Source: Microvirga sp. SRT01 (GTDB lineage Bacteria > Pseudomonadota > Alphaproteobacteria > Sphingomonadales > Sphingomonadaceae). Taken from it: a DNA stretch of 64,000 nucleotides. Positions 50,994-60,664 of this stretch are shown piece by piece (position 1 is the stretch's first letter; each line of letters starts with the position of its first letter). Location of the stretch: contig JAGSNX010000002.1 in NCBI GenBank assembly GCA_018139225.1, positions 620,001 through 684,000 on the forward strand. Direction: 5' to 3'. Both the position numbers and the translations under genes were made by a program. Under the pieces are notes generated by a model. That model saw only the letters and a list, made by a program, of their open reading frames with translations, was not told where the DNA came from and made no database searches.

Positions 50994-52751
50994 ATGACGA
51001 AACGATGGACGCTGGCCGGGACGACGGCGGCGATGCTGATCGCGCTGGGTGGCGCCGCTCCTGATCCCGTTCCGCAGATCCGACGGGGCGCGCCGCCTGT
51101 GAGGATCGGCGCGGCGCAGAGCCAGTGGGCGACCTTTCGCGATGGTTACATCGAAGGGCTGTTCCGCCTCGACCCGGCGGCGGCGGTATATCAGGGGCGG
51201 CACGACTTCGACGGGCAACTGCCCGACTGGAGCGAGGCGGGGTTGCAGCGGCAGGCCGATTTCTTCCGGGCTGCGATCACCAAGGCGCGCGCGGTGCCGA
51301 CGCCGGGGATGAGCGCGCAGGACCGGTTCGAGCGCGATTACCTGATCCAGACGGCGGAGGGGCGGCTGTTCTGGCTGGCCAATGCGGATTTCCCGCACAG
51401 CAACCCGGCCTGGTATGTCGGCAACGGATTGGACCCGAACGTCTATATCGCGCGCAACTATGCCGAGCCAGCGGTGCGGATGAAGGCGGCGACCCGCTTC
51501 CTGCGGGCGGTGCCGGCGGCGGCGGCGCAGATCCGGGCGAACCTGAAGACGCCGATGCCGGCCAGCTTCGTCGCTTACGGGCAGGCGGGCTTCGACGGGT
51601 TTGCAGACTATTATAGCGGCGACCTGATCGCGGCGTTTGCGGGCGTGAAGGATGCGGGTGCGCAAAGCGACCTGAAGGATGCGGCGCGAGCGGCGAGCGG
51701 AGCGATGCGCGATCTGGGTCGTTGGATGAAGGAGCTGAAGGCGCGCGCGCCGGCGGACGGTTATGCGCTGGGAGCGGCGCGGTTCACGCGCATGGTCAAC
51801 GCGACGGAGGGCGTCGACACCTCGCTCGATGCGCTGGAGGCGGCCGGGCGTGCGGACCTCGCGCGCAACCGGGCGGCGCTGGAAGCGGCGTGCAAGCTGT
51901 ATGCGGCGGGCGCGACGATCCCGGCCTGTGTCGCGAAGATGAATGCCGTGAAGCCTGTGGACGGGCCGGTCGCGGAGGCGCGACGGCAGATTCCGACGCT
52001 GCGCGCGTTCGTGGTCGCCAAGGACCTCGTCAGCATTCCGGGCACGGAGCAGGCGCTGGTCGAGGAGAGTCCGCCGTATAACCGGCAGAACCTCGCCTAT
52101 ATCGATCCGCCGGGGCCGTTCGATACCGGCCTGCCATCGGTCTATTACATCTCGCCGCCCGATCCGGCGTGGGATCAGGCGACGCGTGACGCGTTCGTGC
52201 CGGGCAAGGATAGCTTGCTGTTCACGTCGATCCACGAGGTGATGCCGGGGCATTTCGTGCAGTTCCTGCATGCGAACCGGTCGCCCTCGCTCTTCGGGCG
52301 GCTGTTCGTCGGCTATGCGTTCGCGGAGGGCTGGGCGCATTATGCGGAGGAGATGATGTGGGAGGCGGGCTATGGCGCGGGTGATCCCGCCGTGCACATC
52401 GGCCAGCTTTCCAACGCGTTGCTGCGCGACTGCCGGTATCTGTCGGCGATCGGGCTGCATGCGCGGGGGATGACGCAGGACCAGTCGCGACGGATGTTCG
52501 TCGAACAATGCTATCAGGACGAGGGCATGGCGCGGCAGCAATCGGCGCGAGGCACCTATGATCCTGCCTATCTGAACTACACGATGGGCAAGCTGCTGAT
52601 CCGGCGGCTGCGCACCGACTGGACCGCGAAGCATGGCGGGCGGAAAGCCTGGAAGACGTTCCACGACCGGCTGTTGAGCTATGGTGGGCCGCCGATCCCG
52701 CTGCTGCGACGCGAGATGATGGGGGAGGCGACGGCCCGGGCGGTGTTCTGA
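50994..52751 (+). CDS. Secreted DUF885 zinc peptidase-like protein
   Basis: A 585-residue protein with a signal peptide (WTLAGTTAAMLIALGGAAPD region). Zinc motif HEVMPGH near residue 420 and the third-ligand Glu in FAEGWAHYAEEMM near 448 are the DUF885 signature; YLNYTMGKLLIRRL is the conserved C-terminal segment. GAGGGGG precedes the ATG at 50994. It belongs to the same family as 24782-26533 but to a different branch (HEVMPGH against HESAPGH, and little identity elsewhere). Stands alone. Confidence 0.9.
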   Translation: MTKRWTLAGTTAAMLIALGGAAPDPVPQIRRGAPPVRIGAAQSQWATFRDGYIEGLFRLDPAAAVYQGRHDFDGQLPDWSEAGLQRQADFFRAAITKARAVPTPGMSAQDRFERDYLIQTAEGRLFWLANADFPHSNPAWYVGNGLDPNVYIARNYAEPAVRMKAATRFLRAVPAAAAQIRANLKTPMPASFVAYGQAGFDGFADYYSGDLIAAFAGVKDAGAQSDLKDAARAASGAMRDLGRWMKELKARAPADGYALGAARFTRMVNATEGVDTSLDALEAAGRADLARNRAALEAACKLYAAGATIPACVAKMNAVKPVDGPVAEARRQIPTLRAFVVAKDLVSIPGTEQALVEESPPYNRQNLAYIDPPGPFDTGLPSVYYISPPDPAWDQATRDAFVPGKDSLLFTSIHEVMPGHFVQFLHANRSPSLFGRLFVGYAFAEGWAHYAEEMMWEAGYGAGDPAVHIGQLSNALLRDCRYLSAIGLHARGMTQDQSRRMFVEQCYQDEGMARQQSARGTYDPAYLNYTMGKLLIRRLRTDWTAKHGGRKAWKTFHDRLLSYGGPPIPLLRREMMGEATARAVF

Positions 52752-52768
52752 GGGGGCGGCGGCGCGGC

Positions 52769-54163
52769 TTAGCTGACCTGCGCGCCGGGTTGGGCGTCGG
52801 CGGCTTCATCGCGCGGCGGGTTGCGGATGGCCGGGTTGAGGCGGGCGAGACTGCACACGCCCGCCACCGCGGCGAGGCCGGCGGCGATGAGTGCGGGACC
52901 GCCGCCCGAGCCGAGGCCGATCGCGAGCAGCGCCGCGACCAGCGTCGCGCCGGTCGTCTGCCCGACCATGCGCGTGGTGGAGATCAGGCCGCCCGCCGCC
53001 GCCGCGCGATCACGCGGGGCGCTGCCGATGATCAGGCGGGCGTTGGGCGAGAGGAACATGCCGAACCCCGCGCCGGTCAGCGACATGCGCCACGCGATCG
53101 CCCAGTAGCTCGGGTCGGCGGGAAGGTAGGACAGGGTCAACAGGCCGACGATCGCCAGCGCCATGCCGATGCCACCGAGCAGGCCAGCGGGATAGCGATC
53201 CGACAGCCATCCGGCCAGCGGTGCGACGATCATCGTCGTCAGCGGCCACGGTGCGATCACCGCCCCGACCTCCGACGGCGCGAAGCCATAGCCATGTTGC
53301 AGGCGGAACGGCAGCGACAGCAGCAGCGTCATCGTCGCGACGAAGGCGGTGAAAGCGCCCATCGTCGAAAGCGCCAGCACCGGCCGGCGGAGCAGGTCGA
53401 CGGGCAGGATCGGGGCGACCTCACGGCGCTGGCGACGGATGAACAGGATCCCGACGATCACCCCGACGATCACGATCGCGGCCGAGACCACCGGGCTGTC
53501 ACCGTGAACCGCGGTCTCCAGACCGCCGATGACAAGCCCGAACATCGCCGCGCACATGACGGCGCCGAGGACATCGAACGGTTCGTCGCGCGGAACCGGA
53601 TCCGGCAGCGCGCGACCGAGGATCAGGCTGATGATCGCGAAGGGTACGGCGCTGGCGAACACCCACGGCCACGGCGCGACCGCGAGGACGAGGCCGCCCA
53701 GCGTCGGTGCGAAGGCGGCGGAACTGGAGACGACGACGGAGTTGATGCCGAGCCCGCGGCCGAGTTGCTTCGTGGGGTAGATCGATCGCAGCAGCGCCGA
53801 CGACACGCTGAGCGCCGCCGCCGCTCCGAGTGCCTGCGCGGCGCGGACGATGAGCAGGAAGGGCAGGCTTTTGGCGAAGAAGCACAGGATGGTGGCGACG
53901 GTGAAGACCGCCTGACCGGCCTGATACAGCTTCTTGAGCCCGATCCGGTCGCCGAGGCCGGAAAAGGGCAGCAGCGTCATGACGAGGACGAGCTGGTAGA
54001 CGGTAACGACAGCTACCGCAGCGGAGGCGTCGACGCCCAGATCGCGGGCGATCGTCGGCAGCGCGACAGTGGCGATCGCGCCGTCGACGACGACGAGCGC
54101 GGTGCCTGCCGAGACGGCGGCTATGGCGAGGAAGCGGCGGGGTTTGGGCAGGCCATCGGTCAT
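52769..54163 (-). CDS. MFS transporter, DHA2-type exporter
   Basis: A 464-residue major facilitator protein with 12-14 membrane helices. Motif C-like ALVVVDGAIATVALPTIARD near residue 22, loop-2/3 motif GLGDRIGLKKLYQAGQAVFT near 70 and SLPFLLIVRAAQALGAAAAL near 103 fit the drug:H+ antiporter-2 group. Substrates cannot be deduced. ATG 54163 is preferred; an upstream in-frame start adds a non-conserved leader. Single gene, converging with the DUF885 gene. Confidence 0.9.
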   Translation of the reverse strand: MTDGLPKPRRFLAIAAVSAGTALVVVDGAIATVALPTIARDLGVDASAAVAVVTVYQLVLVMTLLPFSGLGDRIGLKKLYQAGQAVFTVATILCFFAKSLPFLLIVRAAQALGAAAALSVSSALLRSIYPTKQLGRGLGINSVVVSSSAAFAPTLGGLVLAVAPWPWVFASAVPFAIISLILGRALPDPVPRDEPFDVLGAVMCAAMFGLVIGGLETAVHGDSPVVSAAIVIVGVIVGILFIRRQRREVAPILPVDLLRRPVLALSTMGAFTAFVATMTLLLSLPFRLQHGYGFAPSEVGAVIAPWPLTTMIVAPLAGWLSDRYPAGLLGGIGMALAIVGLLTLSYLPADPSYWAIAWRMSLTGAGFGMFLSPNARLIIGSAPRDRAAAAGGLISTTRMVGQTTGATLVAALLAIGLGSGGGPALIAAGLAAVAGVCSLARLNPAIRNPPRDEAADAQPGAQVS

Positions 54164-54324
54164 GGCGGGGGTAACGTTTCGGAGGTGGGTTGTTGCCGCG
54201 GAGTTTGAGGTGGATGCGCGCGGTTGCCGGCCCATCTTACACGATCAGGTTGAAGCACGGCTGCATCGCGTGGCCTCCGACTTGCTCAGGCCGAACGGAG
54301 GAGAGTGGGAGATGCGAGCATATT

Positions 54325-54354
54325 GCCCCACCCCGGCCTTCGCGGGGGAGGGGC
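54325..54354 (-). terminator. GC-rich hairpin downstream of rimO
   Basis: GCCCC-A-CCCCG (54325-54335) with CGGGG-GA-GGGGC (54343-54354) around CCGGCCTTCGCGG-type core. It lies 73 bases past the rimO stop and upstream of the MFS gene. Same palindrome family as the hairpin at 47.8 kb; probably a dispersed element that also terminates. Confidence 0.45.
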
Positions 54355-54426
54355 GTAATGGGGCGGCCTGTACGGCTCTAGACGGGGGCTGTCGCTGCCC
54401 TCCTCCGCCACCCATGTCGCGGCGCG

Positions 54427-55764
54427 TCAGTTCGCCGCCGCCGGCACTCCGTACAGGTCGTGGTCGTCGGCATCCTCGATCATGACGGGCACGATGTCGC
54501 CCACGGTCAGATGGCCGGCATCGCGCAGGAAGACTTCGCCGTCGATCTCGGGCGCGTCGGCGGTGGAGCGGCCGGTCGCGCCGCCTTCATCGTCGACCGC
54601 ATCGACGATCACCGCCAGCGTGCGGCCGACCTTGGCGGCGAGCTTGGCAGCGGAGATCGCGGCGGTCTTTTCCATGATGCGGGCGTAGCGTTCCTCCTTC
54701 AGCTCCTCCGGCACATGGTCGGGGAGCGCATTGGCGGTCGCGCCTTCCACGGGTTCGAAGCGGAATGCGCCGACGCGGTCGAGCTGCGCCTCGTCCAGCC
54801 AGTCGAGCAGATACTGGAAGTCCGCTTCCGTCTCGCCGGGGAAACCGACGACGAAGGTCGAGCGGATCGCGAGATCGGGGCAGATGTCGCGCCACTGGTG
54901 GATGCGTTGCAGCACCTTCGCGTCGTTGCCAGGGCGCTTCATGCGCTTGAGCACCGAGGGTGCGGCGTGTTGAAACGGGATGTCGAGATAGGGAAGGACC
55001 AGCCCCTCGGCCATCAGCGGGATGACCTGATCGACGTGCGGATAGGGGTAGACGTAGTGGAGGCGCACCCACGGCGCGATCTTGCCCAGTTCGCGGGCGA
55101 GGTCGGTCATGTGGGGGACGACCTCGCGGCCCTTCCACGCGCGCGGTTCCTTGCGGATGTCGATGCCGTAGGCGGAGGTGTCCTGACTGATGACCAGCAG
55201 CTCGCGCGTGCCCGCCGCGACCAGCTTCTCCGCCTCGCGCAGGATCGCGTCGGGGCGGCGGCTGACGAGATCGCCGCGCAAACTGGGGATGATGCAGAAG
55301 GAGCAGCGGTGGTTACAGCCCTCCGAAATCTTCAGATAGCTGTAATGGCGCGGCGTCAGCTTCAGGCCGGCGTCCGGGATGAGGTCGATGTACGGCGACA
55401 GGTTGGCCGGGGCAGCCTCGTGCACCGCCTCGACAACCTGTTCGTACTGGTGAGCGCCGGTGACGGCGAGGACCTGCGGGAAGCGGGCACGGATGACCTC
55501 CGCCTCTTTTCCCATGCAGCCGGTGACGATGACGCGACCGTTCTCGGCGATGGCCTCGCCGATCGCCTCCAGGCTTTCCTCCTTGGCGGAGTCGAGAAAG
55601 CCGCAGGTGTTGACGAGCACGACATCGGCGCCGGCATAGTCGGCGGACATCTGATAGCCGTCGGCGCGCAGCTGCGTCAGAATGCGTTCGCTGTCGACCA
55701 GGTTCTTGGGACAGCCGAGCGAGACCATGCCGACACGCGGCGGGGAGGGGAGTTTGGTTGCCAT
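54427..55764 (-). CDS. rimO: Ribosomal protein S12 methylthiotransferase
   Basis: A 445-residue radical-SAM methylthiotransferase that modifies Asp88 of S12. The N-terminal UPF0004 domain has its three cluster cysteines in [30 protein letters not shown] and [10 protein letters not shown]; the radical-SAM CxxxCxxC is [19 protein letters not shown] near residue 148; a C-terminal TRAM domain ends the protein. ATG 55764 is the family-consistent start ([17 protein letters not shown]). Divergent from anmK, 106 bases apart. Confidence 0.97.
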   Translation of the reverse strand: MATKLPSPPRVGMVSLGCPKNLVDSERILTQLRADGYQMSADYAGADVVLVNTCGFLDSAKEESLEAIGEAIAENGRVIVTGCMGKEAEVIRARFPQVLAVTGAHQYEQVVEAVHEAAPANLSPYIDLIPDAGLKLTPRHYSYLKISEGCNHRCSFCIIPSLRGDLVSRRPDAILREAEKLVAAGTRELLVISQDTSAYGIDIRKEPRAWKGREVVPHMTDLARELGKIAPWVRLHYVYPYPHVDQVIPLMAEGLVLPYLDIPFQHAAPSVLKRMKRPGNDAKVLQRIHQWRDICPDLAIRSTFVVGFPGETEADFQYLLDWLDEAQLDRVGAFRFEPVEGATANALPDHVPEELKEERYARIMEKTAAISAAKLAAKVGRTLAVIVDAVDDEGGATGRSTADAPEIDGEVFLRDAGHLTVGDIVPVMIEDADDHDLYGVPAAAN

Positions 55765-55870
55765 GAGGTGCGGGCGCACATAGGCGATCGGGCGCGATTT
55801 TGCCAGTGTCGGGCGGAGCGGCGTGCTGCTGGTGCTGGACGACGCGGATCGCGAGGATAGAAGGGCGGCC

Positions 55871-56956
55871 ATGTTAGCCATCGGCCTCATGTCCGGAACC
55901 TCGCTCGACGGTATCGATGCGGCGTTGATCGAAACCGACGGCGAGGGCGTAGCCCGGCCCATCGCGTTCCGGGGCGAGGCCTATTCGGATGTCGCTCGCG
56001 CCGAACTGGCGGAGGCGACGCGGATCGCGCTGACCTATGACAAGCCGCGCCTGAGTCCGCCGATGATCGCGGCGACGGAGTTGGTGACGCGCACGCATAC
56101 ACTGGCGGTGGCGAAGCTGCTGCGCGATGCCGGCGTGGCGGCGGCCGATGTCGACGTGATCGGACTGCACGGGCAGACGGTGGCGCATCGGCCGGATCGC
56201 GGCTGGACGTGGCAATTGGGCGACGGCGCGGCGCTGGCGGCGGCAACGGGAATCACGACGGTGGCGGACTTCCGCAGTGCCGATGTCGCGGCGGGCGGGC
56301 AGGGGGCGCCGTTGCTGCCGGTCTATCATGCGGCGCTCGTCGCCGGGCTGGAGCGGCCGGTCGCGGTGCTGAATTTGGGCGGGGTGGGGAACATCACGTT
56401 CGTCGGCGCGGATGGCACGCTGGTGGCGTTCGACACGGGGCCGGCGAACGGACTGATCGATAGCTGGGTCGAGGAACTGACCGGCGCGCGTTACGACGCC
56501 GGCGGTGCGCTGGCGGCTGGCGGGCGCGTCGACGAGAGCGTGTTGACGGCGATGCTCGACAACCCGTTCTTCGATGCGCCTCCGCCCAAGTCGCTGGACC
56601 GCAGCGACTTCACGATCCAGCCGGCGCGCGGGCTGGGTGCGGCGGACGGGGCGGCGACGCTGACGGCATTTACGGCGGAGACGGTGGCGCTGGCGCTGCG
56701 GCAGTTGCCGGAACGACCGCGGCGCCTGCTGGTGGTCGGCGGCGGTCGGCACAATGCGACGATGCTGGCGATGATCGCGGAACGGTGCGGCATCGCGGCG
56801 GAGGCGGGCGACTCGTTGGGATGGAACGGGGATGGCGTCGAGGCGGAGGGATTCGCTTATATGGCTGTCAGAACGTTGAAAAACCTGCCGATCAGCTTCC
56901 CCGGCACGACTGGCGTACCCGCCGCGATGGCCGGTGGCGTGATCCACCGCGCATGA
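55871..56956 (+). CDS. anmK: Anhydro-N-acetylmuramic acid kinase
   Basis: A 361-residue sugar kinase that phosphorylates and opens 1,6-anhydroMurNAc from recycled cell wall. [20 protein letters not shown] at the N-terminus, [20 protein letters not shown] near 98, [13 protein letters not shown] near 168 and [12 protein letters not shown] near 187 are diagnostic. ATG 55871 begins the conserved fold; an upstream in-frame ATG at 55823 adds 16 non-conserved residues. Peptidoglycan recycling, cytosolic. Confidence 0.96.
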   Translation: MLAIGLMSGTSLDGIDAALIETDGEGVARPIAFRGEAYSDVARAELAEATRIALTYDKPRLSPPMIAATELVTRTHTLAVAKLLRDAGVAAADVDVIGLHGQTVAHRPDRGWTWQLGDGAALAAATGITTVADFRSADVAAGGQGAPLLPVYHAALVAGLERPVAVLNLGGVGNITFVGADGTLVAFDTGPANGLIDSWVEELTGARYDAGGALAAGGRVDESVLTAMLDNPFFDAPPPKSLDRSDFTIQPARGLGAADGAATLTAFTAETVALALRQLPERPRRLLVVGGGRHNATMLAMIAERCGIAAEAGDSLGWNGDGVEAEGFAYMAVRTLKNLPISFPGTTGVPAAMAGGVIHRA

Positions 56957-57024
56957 CCACCGGATGATCGCTTGATGCATGTTGGCGCGGTAGACTCGTA
57001 ACGGCTCAGGAGTAGGACGAGGAC

Positions 57025-57198
57025 ATGAGTGAATCCGGGGAAGGGACAGACCCGATGGAATCCGACCTCCGTTATTATTTGCGTCGCCTGACGATCGAAC
57101 GTGCCGCTGCCGAACGTGCGCTGACCGCCGAAGCGCGGGAACGCCGCCTGCGGCTGGTGGAGAGTTATACGCGCAAGATCGAGGCGCTGAGCGCCTAG
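57025..57198 (+). CDS. Tiny charged helical protein (57 aa)
   Basis: Fifty-seven residues, beginning MSESGEGTDPMESDLRYYLR and ending YTRKIEALSA. Almost entirely charged alpha-helix (RRLTIERAAAERALTAEARE), with alternating Arg/Glu and a Tyr-Tyr pair. GGACGAGG precedes the ATG at suitable spacing, and the codon use matches neighbouring genes. I recall similar DLRYYLRRLxIERxAAERA proteins in sphingomonads but no function. Alone, 68 bases after anmK. Could be a small regulator or protein-binding helix. Confidence 0.7.
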   Translation: MSESGEGTDPMESDLRYYLRRLTIERAAAERALTAEARERRLRLVESYTRKIEALSA

Positions 57199-57299
57199 TC
57201 CGCGGTGAGCGCGGAGTAGCAGGTTCGACCGAATTGCCGATGCCGCTGCGCGGGGCGATCAGGATGGGGCAGCCGTCAACCTCGCGATAGACAGTCGGC

Positions 57300-58478
57300 C
57301 TACCGTTTCCGCGTCAGTTCGCGCATGGCGTCGTCGAGGCCGGCGAGCGTCAGCGGGTACATGCGGTCGGTCATGATTTCCCGGACGATGCGGATCGACT
57401 GGGTATATCCCCAATGCTCCTGCGGGAGCGGGTTGAGCCAGACCGCCGCGGGATAGGTGGTGGTCAGGCGGTGGAGCCAGACCGCGCCCGCCTCCTCGTT
57501 CATGTGTTCCACCGAGCCGCCGGGATGGGTGATCTCGTACGGGCTCATCGAGGCATCGCCGACGAACACGCATTTGTAGTCATGGCCGTATTTGTGGAGC
57601 ACGTCCCACATCGGCGTCCGTTCCGCGAACCGGCGGCGATTGTCCTTCCACACGCCCTCATACGGGCAGTTGTGGAAGTAGAAGAACTCCAGGTTCTTGA
57701 ACTCGGACGTGGCGGCGGAGAACAGCTCCTCGCACAGCGTTACGAAGGGGTCCATCGAGCCGCCGACATCGAGGAACAGCAGCAACTTGACGGCATTGCG
57801 CCGTTCGGGACGCATGCGTACGTCGAGCCAGCCCTGCCGTGCGGTGCCGTCGATCGTGCCGTCGATGTCGAGCTCTTCCGCGGCCCCTTCCCGCGCGAAA
57901 CGGCGGAGGCGGCGAAGGGCGACCTTGATGTTGCGGGTGCCGAGTTCGCGCGTCGCATCGAGGTTGCGGAATTCGCGCTGGTCCCAGACCTTCAGCGCGC
58001 GACCGTGGTGGGACTCGCCGCCGATGCGGACCCCCTCGGGATTGTAGCCGCCGTTGCCGAACGGGCTGGTGCCGCCGGTGCCGACCCATTTGCTGCCGCC
58101 CTGATGCCGGCCGTGCTGCTCCTCCAGCCGCTTCTTGAGGGTGTTCATGATCTCGTCCCAGGAGCCGAGCGAGCGGACACGCTCCATCTCCTCCGAGGTC
58201 AGGAACTGTTCGGCCACCGCCTTCAGCCAGTCGGCGGGGATGTCGGCGGGTTGCTGGCCGTAGCTGGTCGTCAGTCCGCGGAAGACCTTGGCGAAGACCT
58301 GATCGAAGCGGTCCAGCAGCCCCTCGTCCTTCACGTAGGTGGCGCGGGCGAGATAGTAGAAATCCTCTGGCGTGCGGTCGATCACGTCGGCGTCGAGCGC
58401 CTCCAGCAGGAGCAGATGCTCCTTCAGGCTGGCCGGGATGCCGGCGCTGCGCAGCTCGTCGAGGAAGTTGAGGAACAT
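57300..58478 (-). CDS. VWA-domain protein, CoxE-like
   Basis: A 392-residue protein with an N-terminal helical region (FLNFLDELRSAGIPASLKEH), a middle low-complexity Gly-rich linker near 130-150 and a C-terminal von Willebrand A domain. The MIDAS motif is VKLLLFLDVGGSMDPFVTL near residue 235, with Gly in place of the first Ser of DxSxS, as is normal in this family. CVFVGDASMSPYEI supplies the Thr/Asp region. CoxE-like proteins work with MoxR/CoxD AAA+ ATPases to assemble or activate metalloenzymes; a MoxR gene lies 4.4 kb downstream (62879). Confidence 0.9.
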   Translation of the reverse strand: MFLNFLDELRSAGIPASLKEHLLLLEALDADVIDRTPEDFYYLARATYVKDEGLLDRFDQVFAKVFRGLTTSYGQQPADIPADWLKAVAEQFLTSEEMERVRSLGSWDEIMNTLKKRLEEQHGRHQGGSKWVGTGGTSPFGNGGYNPEGVRIGGESHHGRALKVWDQREFRNLDATRELGTRNIKVALRRLRRFAREGAAEELDIDGTIDGTARQGWLDVRMRPERRNAVKLLLFLDVGGSMDPFVTLCEELFSAATSEFKNLEFFYFHNCPYEGVWKDNRRRFAERTPMWDVLHKYGHDYKCVFVGDASMSPYEITHPGGSVEHMNEEAGAVWLHRLTTTYPAAVWLNPLPQEHWGYTQSIRIVREIMTDRMYPLTLAGLDDAMRELTRKR

Positions 58479-58516
58479 CGCCGCGCAGCATGCCCGCGCG
58501 CGGTCAGCCGGGCAAG

Positions 58517-59101
58517 CTAGCGGCCGGCGTCCGGGACATAGGCATCGATCAGCGCGCCGACATAATCGGGGTCGCGGCTGGTGAGTTCGGCGGCGCTGCG
58601 GCCCTTGCCGTAGATGAACCCCTCGACCGGATAGATGCTGCCGCCGAGGCCGTCCGAGTCGCGGAACCACACTTTCACGACCGACCAGTCATTGTGCGGC
58701 GAGACGTCGTACAGCGTGACATCCTGTTCGGCATGGCCCCGCTCGCCGTTCTGGCGGGACCAATTGGCGTGGGTGAGCATCAGCACGCGTTTCTCGACCA
58801 CGCGGCTGACGACCGCGACATGGCCGAGACGGAGACGATCGGTCTTGGTGAAGACGATGACCGCGCCGACCTTCGGACGATGCCCGCGGTCGTATTTGCC
58901 GTCGGCCTGATCCCACCACGTCCAGGCGTCGCCGTAGATCTGGATGCCCGACGCGGCACGAGCGAAGGGCACGCACTGGCCGACGTAATCGAGCAGCGAT
59001 CTGGCATGGGCGGGCAACGCTGCGCCGAGCGAGGCGGCGACCAGCAGCGCCGCCGCCGTGAGGCGGAGGAGGCGACGGCTGGAAGGGCGGGCGCGGCGCA
59101 T
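58517..59101 (-). CDS. Secreted CHAP-domain amidase/endopeptidase
   Basis: A 194-residue protein with a signal peptide (RLLRLTAAALLVAASLGAAL). The CHAP domain's catalytic Cys is in YVGQCVPFARAASGIQIYG and His in LRLGHVAVVSRVVEKRVLML; TWWDQADGKYDRGHRPKVGA lies between. CHAP enzymes cut peptidoglycan cross-bridges or stem amides. Start 59101 excludes a non-conserved leader. Lies 38 bases upstream of the VWA gene on the same strand; a functional link is not evident. Confidence 0.9.
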   Translation of the reverse strand: MRRARPSSRRLLRLTAAALLVAASLGAALPAHARSLLDYVGQCVPFARAASGIQIYGDAWTWWDQADGKYDRGHRPKVGAVIVFTKTDRLRLGHVAVVSRVVEKRVLMLTHANWSRQNGERGHAEQDVTLYDVSPHNDWSVVKVWFRDSDGLGGSIYPVEGFIYGKGRSAAELTSRDPDYVGALIDAYVPDAGR

Positions 59102-59213
59102 GCGCGAAGGGCTAGCCCGAAATGGTAAACGAAACCTTAACAATCGTACGCGACGACAATGATCCTGTTTACTTAACGCGATGGCAACCGATCGCCGTGT
59201 CTAACGTCCCGCG

Positions 59214-60629
59214 ATGGCCATGCGCTCGCTCCAATTCGATCCGTCTTCGGACACCGGTGATCATATCGCCAGCGTCGCGACAGCGTGCGGCGACCTTGCG
59301 GTCGGATGCATGGAAGCCGTCGACGCCATCGCCGGCACGTCGGCGGGGGTCGCGCGGCAGCTGAGCAGCCTTGGTTCGATCGAGGCAATCATTCGCGGAC
59401 TGGAAGCGCGACAGGACGAGGCAGCGCGGGCGAGCGGGCTGGCGCGGACGCTGTCGGCCAGCGCGCGCAAGAAGCTTGATGCGGGATCGACGCTGATCGA
59501 CGGCGCGATCGGTGAATTCGAGGCGCTGACCGATCTCGTATCACGGATGGGGTTGCAGGTGACTGCCTTCGCCGCCGCGATGGAGCAGGTCCGCGCGGTC
59601 GCCGCGTCGATCGAGACGATCACGCGGACGACGCGGATGCTGGCGCTGAACGCGGCGATCGAGGCGCAGCGGGCGGGCGAAACCGGCGCGACGTTCGCGG
59701 TGGTGGCGGACGAGGTCAACAAGCTGGCGCAGGATACGCGCGTCGCGGTGAACGAGATCGGCCGGACGGTCGCGTCGCTGGATCAGGAGGCGACGTCGTT
59801 GGCAGGCGACATCGTCGCGGGCGTGGCGCAGGCCACGGCGGCGCGCACGACGTTCGTGACGGTGCAGGAGACGTGCCGTGAAGTGCTGGAGATCGTGTGC
59901 GAAGTGGACACGCATAGCGAGGGCATCGCGGTCGCTGCGCGCAGCATCCATGCGGATGCCGGCGGCGTCCGGTCGCAGCTCGCGACCTTCGCGGACGAGG
60001 CGCATGCCGCCGACGAACTGCTGGAGGAAGCGCGCGCGAAGGTCGAGGAGATCGAACTGGTCGCGAACGGCATGTTCGACCGCATCGTGCATTCCGGACT
60101 GGCGGCGGACGACCGGCGTTTCGTCGACATGGCACTGGCGGGCGCGGCGGAGGCGAGCGCGATCATCGAACGCGCGCTGGCGCGGCACGACCTGACACCG
60201 GAGGCTGCATTCGACACGCAGTACCGGCCGATCGCCGGGTCCGATCCGGTGCGGTACGATACGCGGCTCTCCGACTTCGCCGATGCGGCGCTGCGGCCGC
60301 TGCTCGACAGGCTGGCGGGGGAACAGCCGCGGATCATCAGCGCAGTGTGTTCGGACGTGAACGGCTATCTGCCGACGCATATCAGCCGCTTCTCCCAAAC
60401 GCCACGACAGGGCGATGCCCGCTGGAACGTCGCGAACTGCCGCAACCGCATGATCATTCTGGACGCCGCCACCGCGCGCGCGATCGGGAGCGACGCCCCG
60501 TTCATGATGGGCGTCTATCGCTTCAACGGCGGTGGCACCGCCGCCGTGTTGCGCAATGTGTGGGTGCCGATCCGGGTGAACGGGCGCCGCTGGGGCAATT
60601 TCGAGATCGCGTATCGCGATGCGGCGTAG
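59214..60629 (+). CDS. Soluble methyl-accepting chemoreceptor with C-terminal sensor
   Basis: A 471-residue protein with an MCP signalling domain at about residues 85-285. The hairpin tip reads ETITRTTRMLALNAAIEAQR, AGETGATFAVVADEVNKLAQ. No membrane helix exists. The C-terminal domain (about 290-470) has the pattern DVNGYLPTHISRFSQTPRQG, DARWNVANCRNRMIILD, MMGVYRFNGGGTAAVLRNVW and WGNFEIAYRD, a Cache/PAS-like sensor found in alphaproteobacterial soluble receptors. Domain order is reversed relative to classical receptors. No che genes are next to it. Confidence 0.9.
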   Translation: MAMRSLQFDPSSDTGDHIASVATACGDLAVGCMEAVDAIAGTSAGVARQLSSLGSIEAIIRGLEARQDEAARASGLARTLSASARKKLDAGSTLIDGAIGEFEALTDLVSRMGLQVTAFAAAMEQVRAVAASIETITRTTRMLALNAAIEAQRAGETGATFAVVADEVNKLAQDTRVAVNEIGRTVASLDQEATSLAGDIVAGVAQATAARTTFVTVQETCREVLEIVCEVDTHSEGIAVAARSIHADAGGVRSQLATFADEAHAADELLEEARAKVEEIELVANGMFDRIVHSGLAADDRRFVDMALAGAAEASAIIERALARHDLTPEAAFDTQYRPIAGSDPVRYDTRLSDFADAALRPLLDRLAGEQPRIISAVCSDVNGYLPTHISRFSQTPRQGDARWNVANCRNRMIILDAATARAIGSDAPFMMGVYRFNGGGTAAVLRNVWVPIRVNGRRWGNFEIAYRDAA

Positions 60630-60664
60630 CGCGGACGCCTTCTGATCCAACCCTGTCGCGGCAG

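Noticed and set aside
52790..54208. A 472-codon open frame antisense to the MFS transporter
   Set aside because: Composition is almost all Arg/Asp/Gly/Gln repeats, the antisense shadow of membrane helices.
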